A stretch of DNA of 64,000 nucleotides, from assembly GCA_014904985.1 (NCBI GenBank), contig MU128942.1:176034-240033 (forward strand), given 5' to 3'. The notes under the pieces were generated by a model. It did not search any database, was not told the origin of the DNA, and saw nothing but the letters and a program-made list of their open reading frames with translations. Within the stretch, counting starts at the first letter, position 1, and each line of letters begins with the position of its first letter. The position numbers and the translations under genes were made by a program. Origin of the DNA: Hydnum rufescens UP504 (taxonomy: Eukaryota > Basidiomycota > Agaricomycetes > Cantharellales > Hydnaceae). Positions 45,540 to 57,000 of this stretch are shown piece after piece.

Positions 45540-46230
45540 GGGAAACATGAAGGCAATGTGAGAAATATGAGGGCAATGTAAAAAAAATGCAATGGTGGTG
45601 CTGAAATGGAAAGGATAGTATGAAGAAAGTAAGGACAATCCGAAAAACAGATGGATGATGTGAAAAATGGACAGATGACATGAAAAACATATGGATGATG
45701 CAAAAAATGTCTGGACGATGCAAAAAACATATGGACCACACATAAAATGGATGGACGATGCAAAAAATGTATGGATGATGTAAGAAATAGGATGACAATG
45801 CAAGAGACTGAAGGATGTCACAAAAAACTGGAGGATAACATGAGAAACATGGGGATAGTGCAAAGAGCACAAGGACACACGCAAGGACAATGTGAGGAAT
45901 CCAAGGACAATGCAAGAAGTGTGGGGATGATGTGAGAAACGTGAGGATGATGCAAGAAACATGAGGATGATGTGAGAAATGCAAGGACAATGCAAGAAAC
46001 ACAAGGACGATGCAAGAAATGTGACAACAGTCCAAGAAATGTGATGATGATGCGAGGAATGCAATGATGATGCGAGATATGCAAGGGTGATGCGAGAAAT
46101 GTGATGACAGTGCAAGAAATGTAATGATGCAAAAAATGGGAGGATGGCATGAGAAATGGGTGGACAAGGTGAGAGATGCAAGAACAATGCAAGAAACCTA
46201 TGCACAATGTGGGAAACAGAAGAACAATGT
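45540..46230. repeat. 18-bp minisatellite (about 38 units)
   Basis: Repeats of the type GATGATGCAAGAAATGTG, with many variants, run without a break. Several minus-strand frames stay open at once over 600 bp, which is what a repeat of 3n length without stops produces, so I do not call the 238-codon frame a gene. Confidence 0.8.
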
Positions 46231-46238
46231 GAGATATA

Positions 46239-47757
46239 TTAATTCTGAAAAGTGGGCATCATGGGTCCTCCCCAGAACCTCGGACCAGTAGGAGCTTGCC
46301 TTGAGAAATTTCCCATTCCAAAATACATATTGGGGTCCAAGGGTGGACCCTCATAGGATGCCGACCTGGAGGGATTGCCAAATTGTGTGCCTTGGTATGC
46401 AGAGTTTTGCTCTCCATAGCCAAGTTGAGCAGACAATGATGGATGTTGAGCTGCCTGAGAAGCACCAGGGAAATTGTAATGAGTGGCAGGAGGGAAAAGA
46501 GAAAAATCAAAGGTATCAATGCTGCTGCTAGTGTGAGCATATAATGAGGTATCCACCCCAAAATCATTGGGAGTGGATGATAGTGGGACATGATGTGGAT
46601 GTACAAGGGCAGAGGATGTACCAGTGCCACCTCTGACCATGGCAAAGGGGTCAGACTGGTGCTTGGGGCATGTTATTGAAGGCTGGTCCTGAGGGGATGT
46701 TGTTGAAGGCTGGTCCTGAGGGGACGTTGTTGAAGGCTGGTCCTGGGGGGACATTATTGAAGGCTGGTCCTGGGGGGACGTTGTTGAAGGCTGGTCCTGG
46801 GGGGATGTTGTTGAAGGCTGGTCCCGGGGGGACATTGTTGAAGGCTGGTCTCAGGGGGACATTGTTGAAGGCTGGTCCTGAGGGGACGTTGTTGAAGGCT
46901 GGTCCTGGGGGGACATTATTGAAGGCTGGTCCTGGGGGGACGTTGTTGAAGGCTGGTCCTGGGGGGACGTTGTTGAAGGCTGGTCCTGGGGGGACGTTGT
47001 TGAAGGCTGGTCCTGGGGGGATGTTGTTGAAGGCTGGTCCCGGGGGGACATTGTTGAAGGCTGGTCTCAGGGGGACATTGTTGAAGGCTGGTCTCGGGGC
47101 ACATTGTTGAAGGCTGGTCTTGGGGGCACATTGTTGAAGGCTGGTCCCAGGGGCACATCATTGAAGACTAGCACTGGGGGCATGTTGTCAAAAGCTCGTG
47201 CCAGGGGCACATTTTTGCCACCACTAGCATTTATCAATGCTGATACATGTGGTACAGCAACAGTATTAATATCAGTTGGAATGGGAGGGTTGACAGCTGC
47301 ATCAGCTACTGTCATGACTGAGGACTCAATGCTAGGTGTGAATATGGTAGTAGCAGCCACCTTCGCATGCTTCCTCTTGCTCTTATTCTCTGGCTTGCCC
47401 AGAATTGGGCATTTAGTCTTCCTCGTGGTCACCACTGAAGGGTTTTGCAAGTCCTTGAGGTCCTCCAGATATCGCTGAGATGAACTGATGCGCATAAGGA
47501 CATGCCCATCATGATCACTCATAATCGAAACAATGCCCTTGTCCTTGGGCGACATATTGGCATCCACTATTGTGTATATTATGTAAGAGCATTAAATGTA
47601 AGTCCACGTTCATTGACGTACCTGCACTCCATCGACAGATGGTGATAGTGATGTCTGCAGGCTTTTTGTGGAATTCAGAACACAAGGGGTGCCAGCCACC
47701 CACAGAATTAGATGCATTGTGATCTAAGTCCACAAATCCTGGTGCCACTCCCCAGTT
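46239..47757 (-). pseudogene. hypothetical protein with 9-residue repeats, frame-broken
   Basis: Exon 1 (from ATG at 47757) reads MNWGVAPGFVDLDHNASN and ends RWSA. An intron with donor GTACGT and acceptor CAATAG (about 47570-47622) leads to VDANMSPKDKGIVSIMSDH and YLEDLKDLQNPSV. A Lys-rich patch (PENKSKRKHAKV) could be a nuclear signal. A 27-bp repeat array (46676-47160) follows, then a Ser/Pro/Gln-rich C terminus ending MMPTFQN. The array is read as NNVPPGPAF at the start but as DQPSTTSPQ at the end. One unit is 26 bp, and two units carry a TGA in the second frame. The gene lies directly inside the right inverted repeat. Function is unknown. Confidence 0.45.
46676..47160. repeat. 27-bp minisatellite (about 18 units) within the hypothetical gene
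   Basis: Plus-strand unit GTTGAAGGCTGGTCCTGGGG plus 7 more bases. Homogeneous enough to suggest recent unequal exchange. A 26-bp unit at about 47086-47111 breaks the reading frame. Confidence 0.85.
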
Positions 47758-47789
47758 CATGATTTCCAGTTGATGACCATTATAGAAGA

Positions 47790-49190
47790 AGGGTTGGGAG
47801 CTCCAATGACTGTCAAATCAAAATCTGGTTCAGCCAGTGTGTAGATGGGAGACTGTATTTCTGTTGTTATTCATTGGGTTGGTTCACTTCAATGGTTGAT
47901 CACACTCTGCAAGACATGTATGGTGTTCAGTGGAGAATAGGAAGGGATATGGACTAGCTGTAGTCAATGATATATCATTTGGGATGCTTGTAGAAAGGCT
48001 TATACATCATGTGGGATGCTTGTAGAAAGGCTTATACATTGTGTTGGATGCTTATAGAAAGGCTTATACATCTGGGATGCTTGTGGAAAGGCTTATACAT
48101 CATGTGGGATGCTTATAGAAAGGCTTATATGTCTGGGATGCTTGTGGAAAGGCTTATACATTGTTTGTGTTGTGTTGGTCTGTTTACTGATATTTGTGTA
48201 TTCTTGTTTACATTCTCCTGGTCAAAATGCGGATATCTGTGGGTTATAGACTGGTCAGTGCTTGGTTAGTCTTGTTAGTATGTTTCTTTCTTCTTTCTTC
48301 AAAACCTGATATGTATTTTGTTATGCTTACTTTTCCTTGGATGTCCAGCAACTCTAACCTTAGGTTCTGCAACTATCCTTGGCTTTAGTGATTCACATAG
48401 AGGGCTACCAGTGGCTTTGTCTCAACAACCTTGAAGATGACTTAGCTCCAGATGGCTTATAGATAGACTGTTCTTTAGAGGCAAGCAGAAAAGTTGACAG
48501 TGGTTGACAGTGATGATTTCCAGAGAGGAGATGATGGGGGGATACAGGAAAATCTACCAGCTTTTATACCTTTCTGAAGGTGGCCGTGTTTAAGAAATAT
48601 GACTCCCTCATGGGTGAGTCATATGTGAGTCATAGGTGAGAACAAAAGAAAAATAACAAGATGATGTCATAATGTGGTCATAGCTGAGTCATGCATAAGG
48701 AGAACAAAAGGAATCATGAGGGGGTGATGTCATAGTGATGTCATTCATAAAGAGAACAAAAGGAATCATGAGGGGGGGTGATGTCACCAATTTGCTGAGC
48801 ATGTGGAATGCTTGGAGCATGAGGTCACTGACCATGTGGAGCATTCTGGAGGTGAAATGAAAGGATATCTCTGGGTTTTGGAGATTAATTTGAGCATAGT
48901 CCAATGGTTAAGGTGTTTTGTTGTTGGTTGATAATGGGGTCAAGTGCATGGGATGGGATTTGATGCAGAAACAGCAGTTTGCATCTGTAATAGATGTTCT
49001 TGGTATCATTAGATGTGGATTTTTAACAGCTTTCTGGGTGCGGTGGTTCCGAGCAGATCTGGTGTAAACTGACAGAGAAATTCATTTTTTTACTGATGGG
49101 TATTGATTCTGATAGTAATATTGTTCTGTAGAGTTCAGTTTTGATCTGTTCTTCATGTGCTCAGTACTGTTGGATGCGGATTTTTTATAT
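47790..49190 (-). repeat. long inverted repeat / LTR-like sequence, right copy
   Basis: Reverse complement of 26205-27567, including the TATA region (CCAGCTTTTATACC near 48560), the stretch CTCATGGGTGAGTCATATG and the inner end with TGTCAAATCAAAATC. Direct 3' LTRs would have the same orientation, so this is a second, opposite insertion or a product of inversion. Confidence 0.75.
47966..48165. repeat. about 34-bp tandem repeat, six units
   Basis: Repeats of GGGATGCTTGTAGAAAGGCT followed by TATACAT variants. The left inverted-repeat copy (27260-27355) has only about three units. Confidence 0.75.
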
Positions 49191-49919
49191 CTTTCTAGGC
49201 GCGCGTCCTCCTGCTATACGCGCTGTAAGCAAGAGAAAATGGGGGAATCTCTGCCACAGTCTGCGATATGGAATCGAGAACGAAGAACGGGGGCCACCAA
49301 AATAATCCGAATGTTCAGGTCCGAGTGTAGGAGGGTCTTTAGGATAGAAGATAATCTGCTGTCAGCAGTAGTTGCCCAAGCAGATGAATAAAGGGGAAAT
49401 TATGCCACAAATCCCACACTCCAAGGTCCTAGTCTTGTGGCCTTAGACAAAGTGTAGTAGTAGCAATGTCCTCAGATGGAATTCGCCCGGGAATCCAGCA
49501 GCAATACTTCAGTGCTTCAGACTGGGGAGGGGGAAGACAATGGAATTTTCAACACAATTCGCTTAATATACAACCCGGCTATGATATCAAATATCCGATG
49601 GAAGCAGGGGGATAGGGGAAATATGTAGAAAAAGGAATCAAGTCAAAAGCTTCAAAACTGACAGAGATATTCAATTTACAAGTCTGGGGACAGGATAGAG
49701 CATAAAATGACTATTTCTCCTTCCCTTTTGGACTGATTCCCTTGAGGAATGGTGGAATGAGTCGTCCTGAACGTCCTATCCTTCGGATATAAGGCTGCCG
49801 AACAATATTCGATATTTGAAAATTGGAAGGGGGAATGATGTTCTCCTGAGACAAGGGGGAAATTCGTATGTAGAACACCGAGTTCTTCTTCGTTCGCTGC
49901 GCCCTTCATACCTCTGGAT
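49191..49919. other. unassigned interval between satellite-like blocks
   Basis: Short open frames on both strands (49155-49391, 49676-49961) without recognisable features. CpG content rises here compared with the transposon block. Confidence 0.3.
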
Positions 49920-50340
49920 GGGCATTTTCAATACCTTTCTAGGCGCGGTCGTTTCGTGCAAATCCGATCAAAACTGACGGAGAAATTCGAAAAATACACC
50001 TTCTTATTATGAATGAGCAGGTGAAATCGTTCCAGAAGCCTCAGTTCTGATCCGATGAACACGTAATCGGTATCATTCGATAGGTATTGATCACAGCTTT
50101 CAGGGCGCTATATTTACGAGTCGATCGGATATGAATTGACTTCGAAAAGCGGAAAATACTCCTTAAGAGCATGGATTCCATAGTAAAATCGTTCTAGAAC
50201 GTGCAGTTTTCATCGGATTGACTCGTACTTGGTATCGTCGGATAGGTATGAATCGTATCTTTCTGGGCGCTACTTTCCTGAGCCGATCCGATCAAAACTG
50301 ACGGAGAAATTCAACGAATACTCCTTGAGAGTGCCGCATT
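49920..50340. repeat. satellite-like repeats, right side of the transposon block
   Basis: Two to three units of about 150 bp with TTTCTGGGCGCTA, TCCGATCAAAACTGACGGAG and AAATTCGAAAAATAC-like phrases. They mirror those at 25940-26240. Confidence 0.6.
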
Positions 50341-51070
50341 TGCCCCTATTTGATTATGTAATGCATCCGCGAGTAGGAATGAAGGCCTGGGTGTGTAATC
50401 CATCGTATTACATAATCACCATTCGTTAGGATCGCCCTTAAGGCAGCAAGATCCATATGAGCAGATTGAAGGAGAATTCAAGACGATATACAGAAGGGCA
50501 AGTTGAATTGCCGGGTCCACCATATCATGGCTTATGGTAGGGCATAAATGAATACAGTCCCTGTGGCCTGTTGAAGACCCCGGGAGATTGACTCGTGTAC
50601 AAGGAAATGAGCATTCCATTTACATCTTTTCAGGCATATGGAATTCATGCTCATCCATGAACAGACGAAAGGCTTGATATTGGAACGACATATTGGTACA
50701 TTTTTAATTCGTTCATCGGAAAATTCGACGCTGAAATGGAACTCTATGTGGTAGGGATTTTTCCCTCCAACAGCGCGGTGGTTCTCGCCCTGATCAATTC
50801 ATTTTCTCAGTTCGGAAATATCGTCGGATCGTGAGTGCATGCTGTACATCTCAGTCACAATGCGTACTATATCTCTTCCCTCCGCCCACTGGCAGTTCCT
50901 GCTTTGATGCCAAATGGGAACCTTCTTATAGGAAAACCTACGGTACTATTAGTAACTGGGACCAGCATGCTTCGAGAGCCATCCAGGGGAGGTTATGTAC
51001 ATGAACATGGATTGTATTCATCATTCGAACAATCCGGACAACGGAGCGAGCCTGGTTTGTGTATCGTGCC
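50341..51070. other. unassigned interval before the third duplicated unit
   Basis: No gene is supported. It contains no clear repeat of other window sequence, so it marks the right edge of the transposon block. Confidence 0.3.
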
Positions 51071-51846
51071 TAAGCCCATGTAAGCTAGGGACCTTCTCTG
51101 AGCCCACTCCATTATAGCGCACGAGGAGCTTCAGATCCGCACCCCAATCGACGCGCTCGAACACGGCGATTCCGTCCCCTGCAAGGCGTTTCGGGGTGAC
51201 GTATTGGCCGTGCTCGCCTCTGAGATTCGCGCCGCGGAGCTGCTCCAAGCCTGTGTGGATATGTCTGAGGAGATGCAACTTGGTTTCGACTGCAAAGATG
51301 GCGATGGTGTCCCCGAGCGGGTCAGTCTGCGCGGGGAGGAGCGATTGGACGCGAAGAGGTAGGGCGTTGGGTAATGTACCGAGGGTAGGGAGATGGAGAG
51401 CTCTGCTGCGTTGTAGAGACTGCCGGCGGGGACGGTCTGGGGAAGAGTAGAGATATTCGCGAGGAGCTCTTGGTGCTTTGTGCCGTCGAGGGGTGGGATC
51501 ACTTCTTCAGTCAGGGTGTTACCCATTCCGTGGATAGTTTACAATTTCCCCTCTGTTCAGAATAAAAAAAAATAAGGCGACAATCGACAGTGTCGGGTTG
51601 AAGGAAAGGACCAGTACGCGCGATTTTTACATGGACGCACTTGCTGAGTGGGACTACATGACGACGACCAGGATCCACCAGATCCCGGAGGTTGCTGAAT
51701 GAATCCCTTCATAGACCAGGTTCCATCATCTTTCTGGAGGCGCCATGCTTTGTCGGCCCCTAAGGTCAGGGATGAAAACTTCATTGCCATGTTGCACGCC
51801 TTGTGTATACATTTAATGTGGAGGGAGGGCGGCATTTTTAGTTCAC
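51071..51846 (-). pseudogene. lactonase fragment, copy 3
   Basis: Last two exons only: GFIQQPPGSG-type text near 51690, KAWRLQKDD near 51740, then MGNTLTEEVIPPLDGTKHQ and YLFASNRSSP. The frame is lost after that; ALEQLRG-like and GDGIAVFERVDWGADLKLL pieces appear in another frame. The normal stop region is altered. The upstream exons are absent, since the BRI3-containing block begins immediately (about 51870). Confidence 0.7.
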
Positions 51847-51869
51847 GAGGACGAGTCCCGCTTTGCGAA

Positions 51870-53240
51870 TGTGAATTCTGAAACAAATCTGGTGGTGCAT
51901 ATTAATATTATTAGGCCACAGCATGTACTGATCGACTGGCACCCCCAAACAGCCGAAGGGGCCAACACAATTCAAGAAGCCCAAAATTCAACTGTCCCCA
52001 CATTGCCGTTCGGCTGTTAGACACATTTTGAAGGTTTAATAATACAGTATATCAATATTGCGTTTGGTGCGAGAATGAGAAATCACCCGAATAACAAAGG
52101 TGGAAAAATTCCAAGCAGGCAAGCGGTGATAATTCGGAATATTCAAATAGAACATGCACCGGGCCAAGTCCATAGCAATCGATTGATAATGGTTTCGAGC
52201 AGAGTCGTGCATGACAGCAAGCCAAAAAGGGTGTCATTCGAATCCAAGCATGAGTGCAGGGCCTCCGATGAGCATTGGTCTCGTCCCAAGAAGGAAGAAG
52301 GTGATGTCCGTGGAACACCTGGATTATGCAATAATCACCGGGACTGCAAGGGCGGGAAAACAATCAGGCGGCAGTTGCCGACGCAGGAGCTCATCGCGAA
52401 TGTCGTTCCCTACCCAAAACTCCTTATTTCGAGAATCGGACGGTGGTCTCGGGTTCGAATATGATTATTAGACGAAGGACACCCCCCATCGCATGACGTC
52501 CCAGTCAGTGGTACCGCTCAACGTGAGCTATCGTTCTACTTTCCATCGTACGCGTATGTGCCCTAAGAACATCATCCTTTTACCCATCCACAGTAGGGAT
52601 ACCGCTACCAACACTAGGAACAGTGGGGATGCAAAGAAACAGCAACCAACTTCCACAGCGAACATGGACACCTCCAAGTCCCTACCACCCTCCGGATTGC
52701 CGCAACAGTTCCATCCCCTCCCGACATCCTCGTGTCCCTTTGCACCCCACGTAGTAGCGAGTTCACACAACAACCCAGAGCGCGTAACACTCTACCACCA
52801 TCGGAATCCGCAGACACTGGACCATCGCGACGCATCTCCCGCCTATGCACCCCGCAATGCAGTGTCTCCAGCAGGGCGCGCACGTCCCCGACCCCACACG
52901 ATGGGGTCTCCTCGACCTCCTCTCGGCCTTTTATTCTGCTTCCTCATTAGTATGGTGCTTTGTTTTGTGGATGGGAGCGTGGTGTGCGAGGGGTGCTGCA
53001 TAGTGGGGTTTCGGGATGATCTCCCGTCGTGGTTTGATGATGAGACCATGACGATCGACGACAACTTGACTAGGGGTATTTCTTCTGTTGGCGTTATGTA
53101 CGGTTCTAATTGACGCTATCTTCTTTTACTACTTGTTTGTCTAATCTCTTCATCCTGCCACTCCACGTTCAGAATTTGTATGTGCAATATTACAGTGTCC
53201 CACAACCTCGGAGGATCTTTTATTGAGCCTGATATACTAA
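51870..53240. repeat. segmental duplication block, copy B (partner at 6730-8230)
   Basis: Collinear with 6730-8230. Here it is preceded by a lactonase fragment, whereas copy A is preceded by unrelated unique DNA, so a duplication breakpoint lies at about 51850-51870. Confidence 0.7.
52665..53113 (+). CDS. BRI3-like protein copy, centre read in a shifted frame
   Basis: Start AACATGG, N-terminal MDTSKSLPPSGLPQ as in the first copy. A 2-bp deletion near 52815 shifts the frame through the conserved HVP…W region; a 2-bp gain near 52935 returns it just before LFCFLISMVLCFVDGSVVCEGC, so the membrane segment is kept. The C terminus is longer (…SSVGVMYGSN). It may make an altered protein or be decaying. 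Confidence 0.4.
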
Positions 53241-53374
53241 GACTGACGTCGGAGCCCAAGCCAAACTGAGAAAGGCCCAGTCCACGATTCAACCGCTTGA
53301 AGTCAGACATCGGACGGCTTGAGAAACAGTGCAGGAGAAAACGTCATCCAAAGCACTATATTAGTCACTGCCTC

Positions 53375-54039
53375 ATTCCGTGTTCACCCTCTGAGCACCC
53401 GATTTTTCCTTTCATCGGAGCCATTTCTATACTGCCCTGGAATTTCCGCAGATGGGGCGAGATCACCATCCATCCCTTGCTCGATTAGAGGAAAGAGCGT
53501 AGCCAAACCGCCAGTCTACAATGCAGGTAACTGCAGCCTCCATAATATTACGGCAGGACCCAGAGCGACAGCCGCGGCAACGAGAGCGCAAAGGCAAATA
53601 TCAAATTTAAAGAGAAGACCATATGGACAGATTCCGAGCTTAACAACACCCCCCTAGATTTCTGTCGACGCCGTACTTGCCTAGGCCAGATCTGAAGGCC
53701 GTTGCAGCCTGTTGGGCCACCAAGGCCACGAATTACGTCAGCAACTTCCTAATGACCGTGTGACCGTGGGATTGAATGTCCCAAAAGTCAGACCGCTGCG
53801 AAAACCTGTTGGGACAAGGTCTGAGCGACTGGTGGCACTGACTAGCCGTTTCTGAGAGAGCAACACATTTCGTACATGGTACCTGGCAAATTTCAACGGG
53901 ACACCCTCAAGCGCCAGGGACCTCTGCCTCGTGGTCGCAAATTAATTTCCGCCTCGTCGCTATTCAATTCGTGGTCAATCGCACCATCCACCTTTAATCG
54001 TCTAGGAAATCCGCTGGTTGGAGCGCTCTCTCGCACACC
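53375..54039. repeat. conserved upstream region of the NWD genes, copy 3
   Basis: Homologous to 8330-9003 and 17815-18942. It keeps the uninterrupted site where NWD2 has the TIR element (CCACGAATTACGTCAGC, about 53730). Confidence 0.6.
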
Positions 54040-57000
54040 ATGGCATCTAACGATCCACTGAAACCAGCAGACATGCACAGAGTGTATATTTCAGGTATGC
54101 CATCTACTTACGGACCAGTAATTGGCATCTAACAAACCTCTTTGGCACTCGCGACAGAGGCCAGATGCAGTGGTCATCTTCTGCGTACGTCGGAAAAATA
54201 TCGCCTTCACTTCACCATCGAGCCTCCTTCTACCGTCACTGGACTTCGTTCGCCAAAATCAGAGTACATCAAGGCAACATGTGAGGCCGTGACATGGAAG
54301 GATCCCTTCGGGGATGAGTTGTAGGTCACCTTCACCCACATGTGCTTCCTCGCCCTTTATATTCTCTCGGCAGCATGGTCACTCCGACACCTATCGATTG
54401 CAGAGTGGGTATAGATTTGTGCAAGCGCCGTTTCGGGCGTAAGGGGCAGATTGTCGCATCGTGTGCTTTGGATCTCTCCTCTGCAACAGGTAATGGTGAG
54501 CCCGCTCATATTTCTGCGATAAGAGGGCTGTGCTCACCCACGGTCTTTATCCTTACAGAGATCCGCCTCGATCTTCAAGGTGCCGCGAACGACAAAGTCG
54601 GGGAGTTGACAATATGCGTGACATCCTCTGTCCCACCTCCTAGTGATGCTGTCGGGAGCGCCAATTCGGCTGTTCAGCAGCTAGGTCCTGGGCTGACCGT
54701 GGTCAACGACGCCATTCAAGCTACCACCTTACTTGCAACAGAAGTCACGGCTCAGGTCAATGCTTGGCAGCCCCTGTTGAGTCGCCTCAGTGCACTTGTG
54801 AAAGTTGCTGATGCGGTCGCCGAGGCACGTTTCATCCCGAATTACTTGAGCCCTCCGATCACTAAGAAGCGTTTACAAACAGGTTCACCCTTGGATCAAG
54901 TTAGCATGGGGAGTCGTCTCGGCAGCATATAAAGTACGATTGGAATCAAAGTTTTACATCTGTATACTCTCTGACTGGTGTTCGATTAGATCCCTTCGGC
55001 CCAGAGTGATCGAGACGCCAAAGTGATGGGTCTAGTCCAGACTATGGCGGATAGCTGCTCTTTTGCCGACGAAGCCGAGGGGTTGAAGGGACGCTCAAAA
55101 CCAGATCAAGTCATCATCAACCAAATACTGCGCCAAGTAATGGAATGCGCATATTTCATTCGGGACTATTGCAGGGACAAGTCCTTTGGTATGTGGAATC
55201 CCCGATGTCCTGCTTGCTCCAAGGCTGACCCCCGTGAGTCGCAGCCCATCGCACTGTGAAGTACACGGTCTCTCTCGTGGACGCACGGATCGATAGCTAC
55301 AAGGGGACCCTCGAGAGTCTCCGGCGGAATCTGATTGATCATGCTAATATACAATGCACCGTCGTTACCCATCGCGTCTTGGACGTTGTGACTGAAGTCC
55401 GTAAGTGCTTCTTGTATGCTTTTGGCTAAAGCCTAGGTTCTAAGATGATTTACAGGGGACTTGCAAGTGCTGAGCGAACTGAAATATGCCCCGGAGGCCC
55501 GTCATGATCTAGATCAAGAGTGCTTGCCAGGCACACGTACTGAGATCATCGAGGCTATAGTGCGTTGGGCTGTTGGAGCAGATACGCCGTCGGTTGATGC
55601 GAGTGATTCGATAAGATTGAACTCTAACGACTCGTCTCGTGTGCTTTGGTTGTGTGGGGTGGCGGGTGCTGGGAAATCGTCGATCCTTCGCTCATGCGCA
55701 AAACGCATTTCTGAGCTTGAACGCATGGGGTCGTACTACGGCTTTGACAGGAATCAGCCCCTCGCAAACCTGACCAGCCTATTCAGTACGATCGCTCGAA
55801 ATCTCGCGGACCTGGACAAGTCGCGGAAGCAGCGCCTTGTCGATGCTGTCAAGGACGACACCGCGATACGAACAACGCTTGACTGCAAAGTGCAGTTCCA
55901 GCACTTTATCAAGAAATCATTCGAGGATGATCAGGCCCTTGGGGAGACCATTGTTTTCCTCGATGCGTTTGATGAATCTGGGGACGATAGGGCTCGTGCC
56001 AATGTGCTCGCGATTTTAACAAAGCGAGCGTCGGAACTCCCTCCGGGTCTTCGAATCGTAGTGACTTCGAGATATGAGCCCGATATTCAAGATGCATTGC
56101 AGTCTCCATTGCCACCCGGGGTTGACATCATACGTGTGGACGACATCCCGCTATCTCAGACTTCGCGCGATATTGCGGCATATATACGGCATGAACTCCG
56201 TGATGTGAAGGAATTCCATGGGGAGAAGTACCAGAAGCAGCTGGCCGCACTCATTGGGATGGCCGAAACTTCCTTCCAGTGGGCTGCAACTGCCTGTGGC
56301 TTCATTTGCAGCCGTTATGCTGGGGCTGACCCCGGCCGTCAGATCGGGAAGGTGCTGGTTGCTGATAAGGGGTTGTATGGGCTGTATAGTGCCGTCATGA
56401 AACAGCAGTGCAATCCATCGGATAAGATAGCAGTAAACCAAGTGAAGTCAATCCTAGGCCGGATCATATGCACTCAGGAGCCTTTATCATTGCGTGTCCT
56501 TGTGCACCTCGTTCCGCCCGACTCTATTCTCACTCCGGACGACGTGGAGATACAGCGACGAATTGTGAAGCATCTTGGCTCGCTCCTTAGCGGTACACAC
56601 AGTGACCACGAGCCAATTGTGCCCCTCCACTCGTCTTATCGGGATTTCTTATGTAACCTGGAGGATAACAAAGATTTCTGGATCAACCAAGATGAAGCAA
56701 ATCAGGACATGGCCCTGGCGTGCTTCCGCGTCATGGACCAGACCTTGACCTTCAATATCTGTCAACTTCCGACGTCGTTCCTTCGCAATGTTGACATCCC
56801 TGGGATTACTGGTCTTTGCGAGAAACACATCTCGCATCATCTGTCTTATGCTTGTCAATTCTGGGCTTTCCATGTGTCTGCAGCATCTATGGGCGAGGTT
56901 GCTCAGAAACACATGATGTCATTCTTTCAGAAGGACTTCTTGCCCTGGTTGGAAGTGATGAGTCTCACACAGAGCTCCCCTCAAACTGCATTAGCCTTGC

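Noticed and set aside
45489..46205. 238-codon Ser/His/Phe-rich minus-strand protein
   Set aside because: Several frames are open at once because of an 18-bp repeat without stops; no independent sign of coding.
46670..47110. plus-strand LLKAGPGGT repeat protein
   Set aside because: Antisense of the 27-bp minisatellite; the minus strand has unique flanking coding text and an intron, the plus strand has not.
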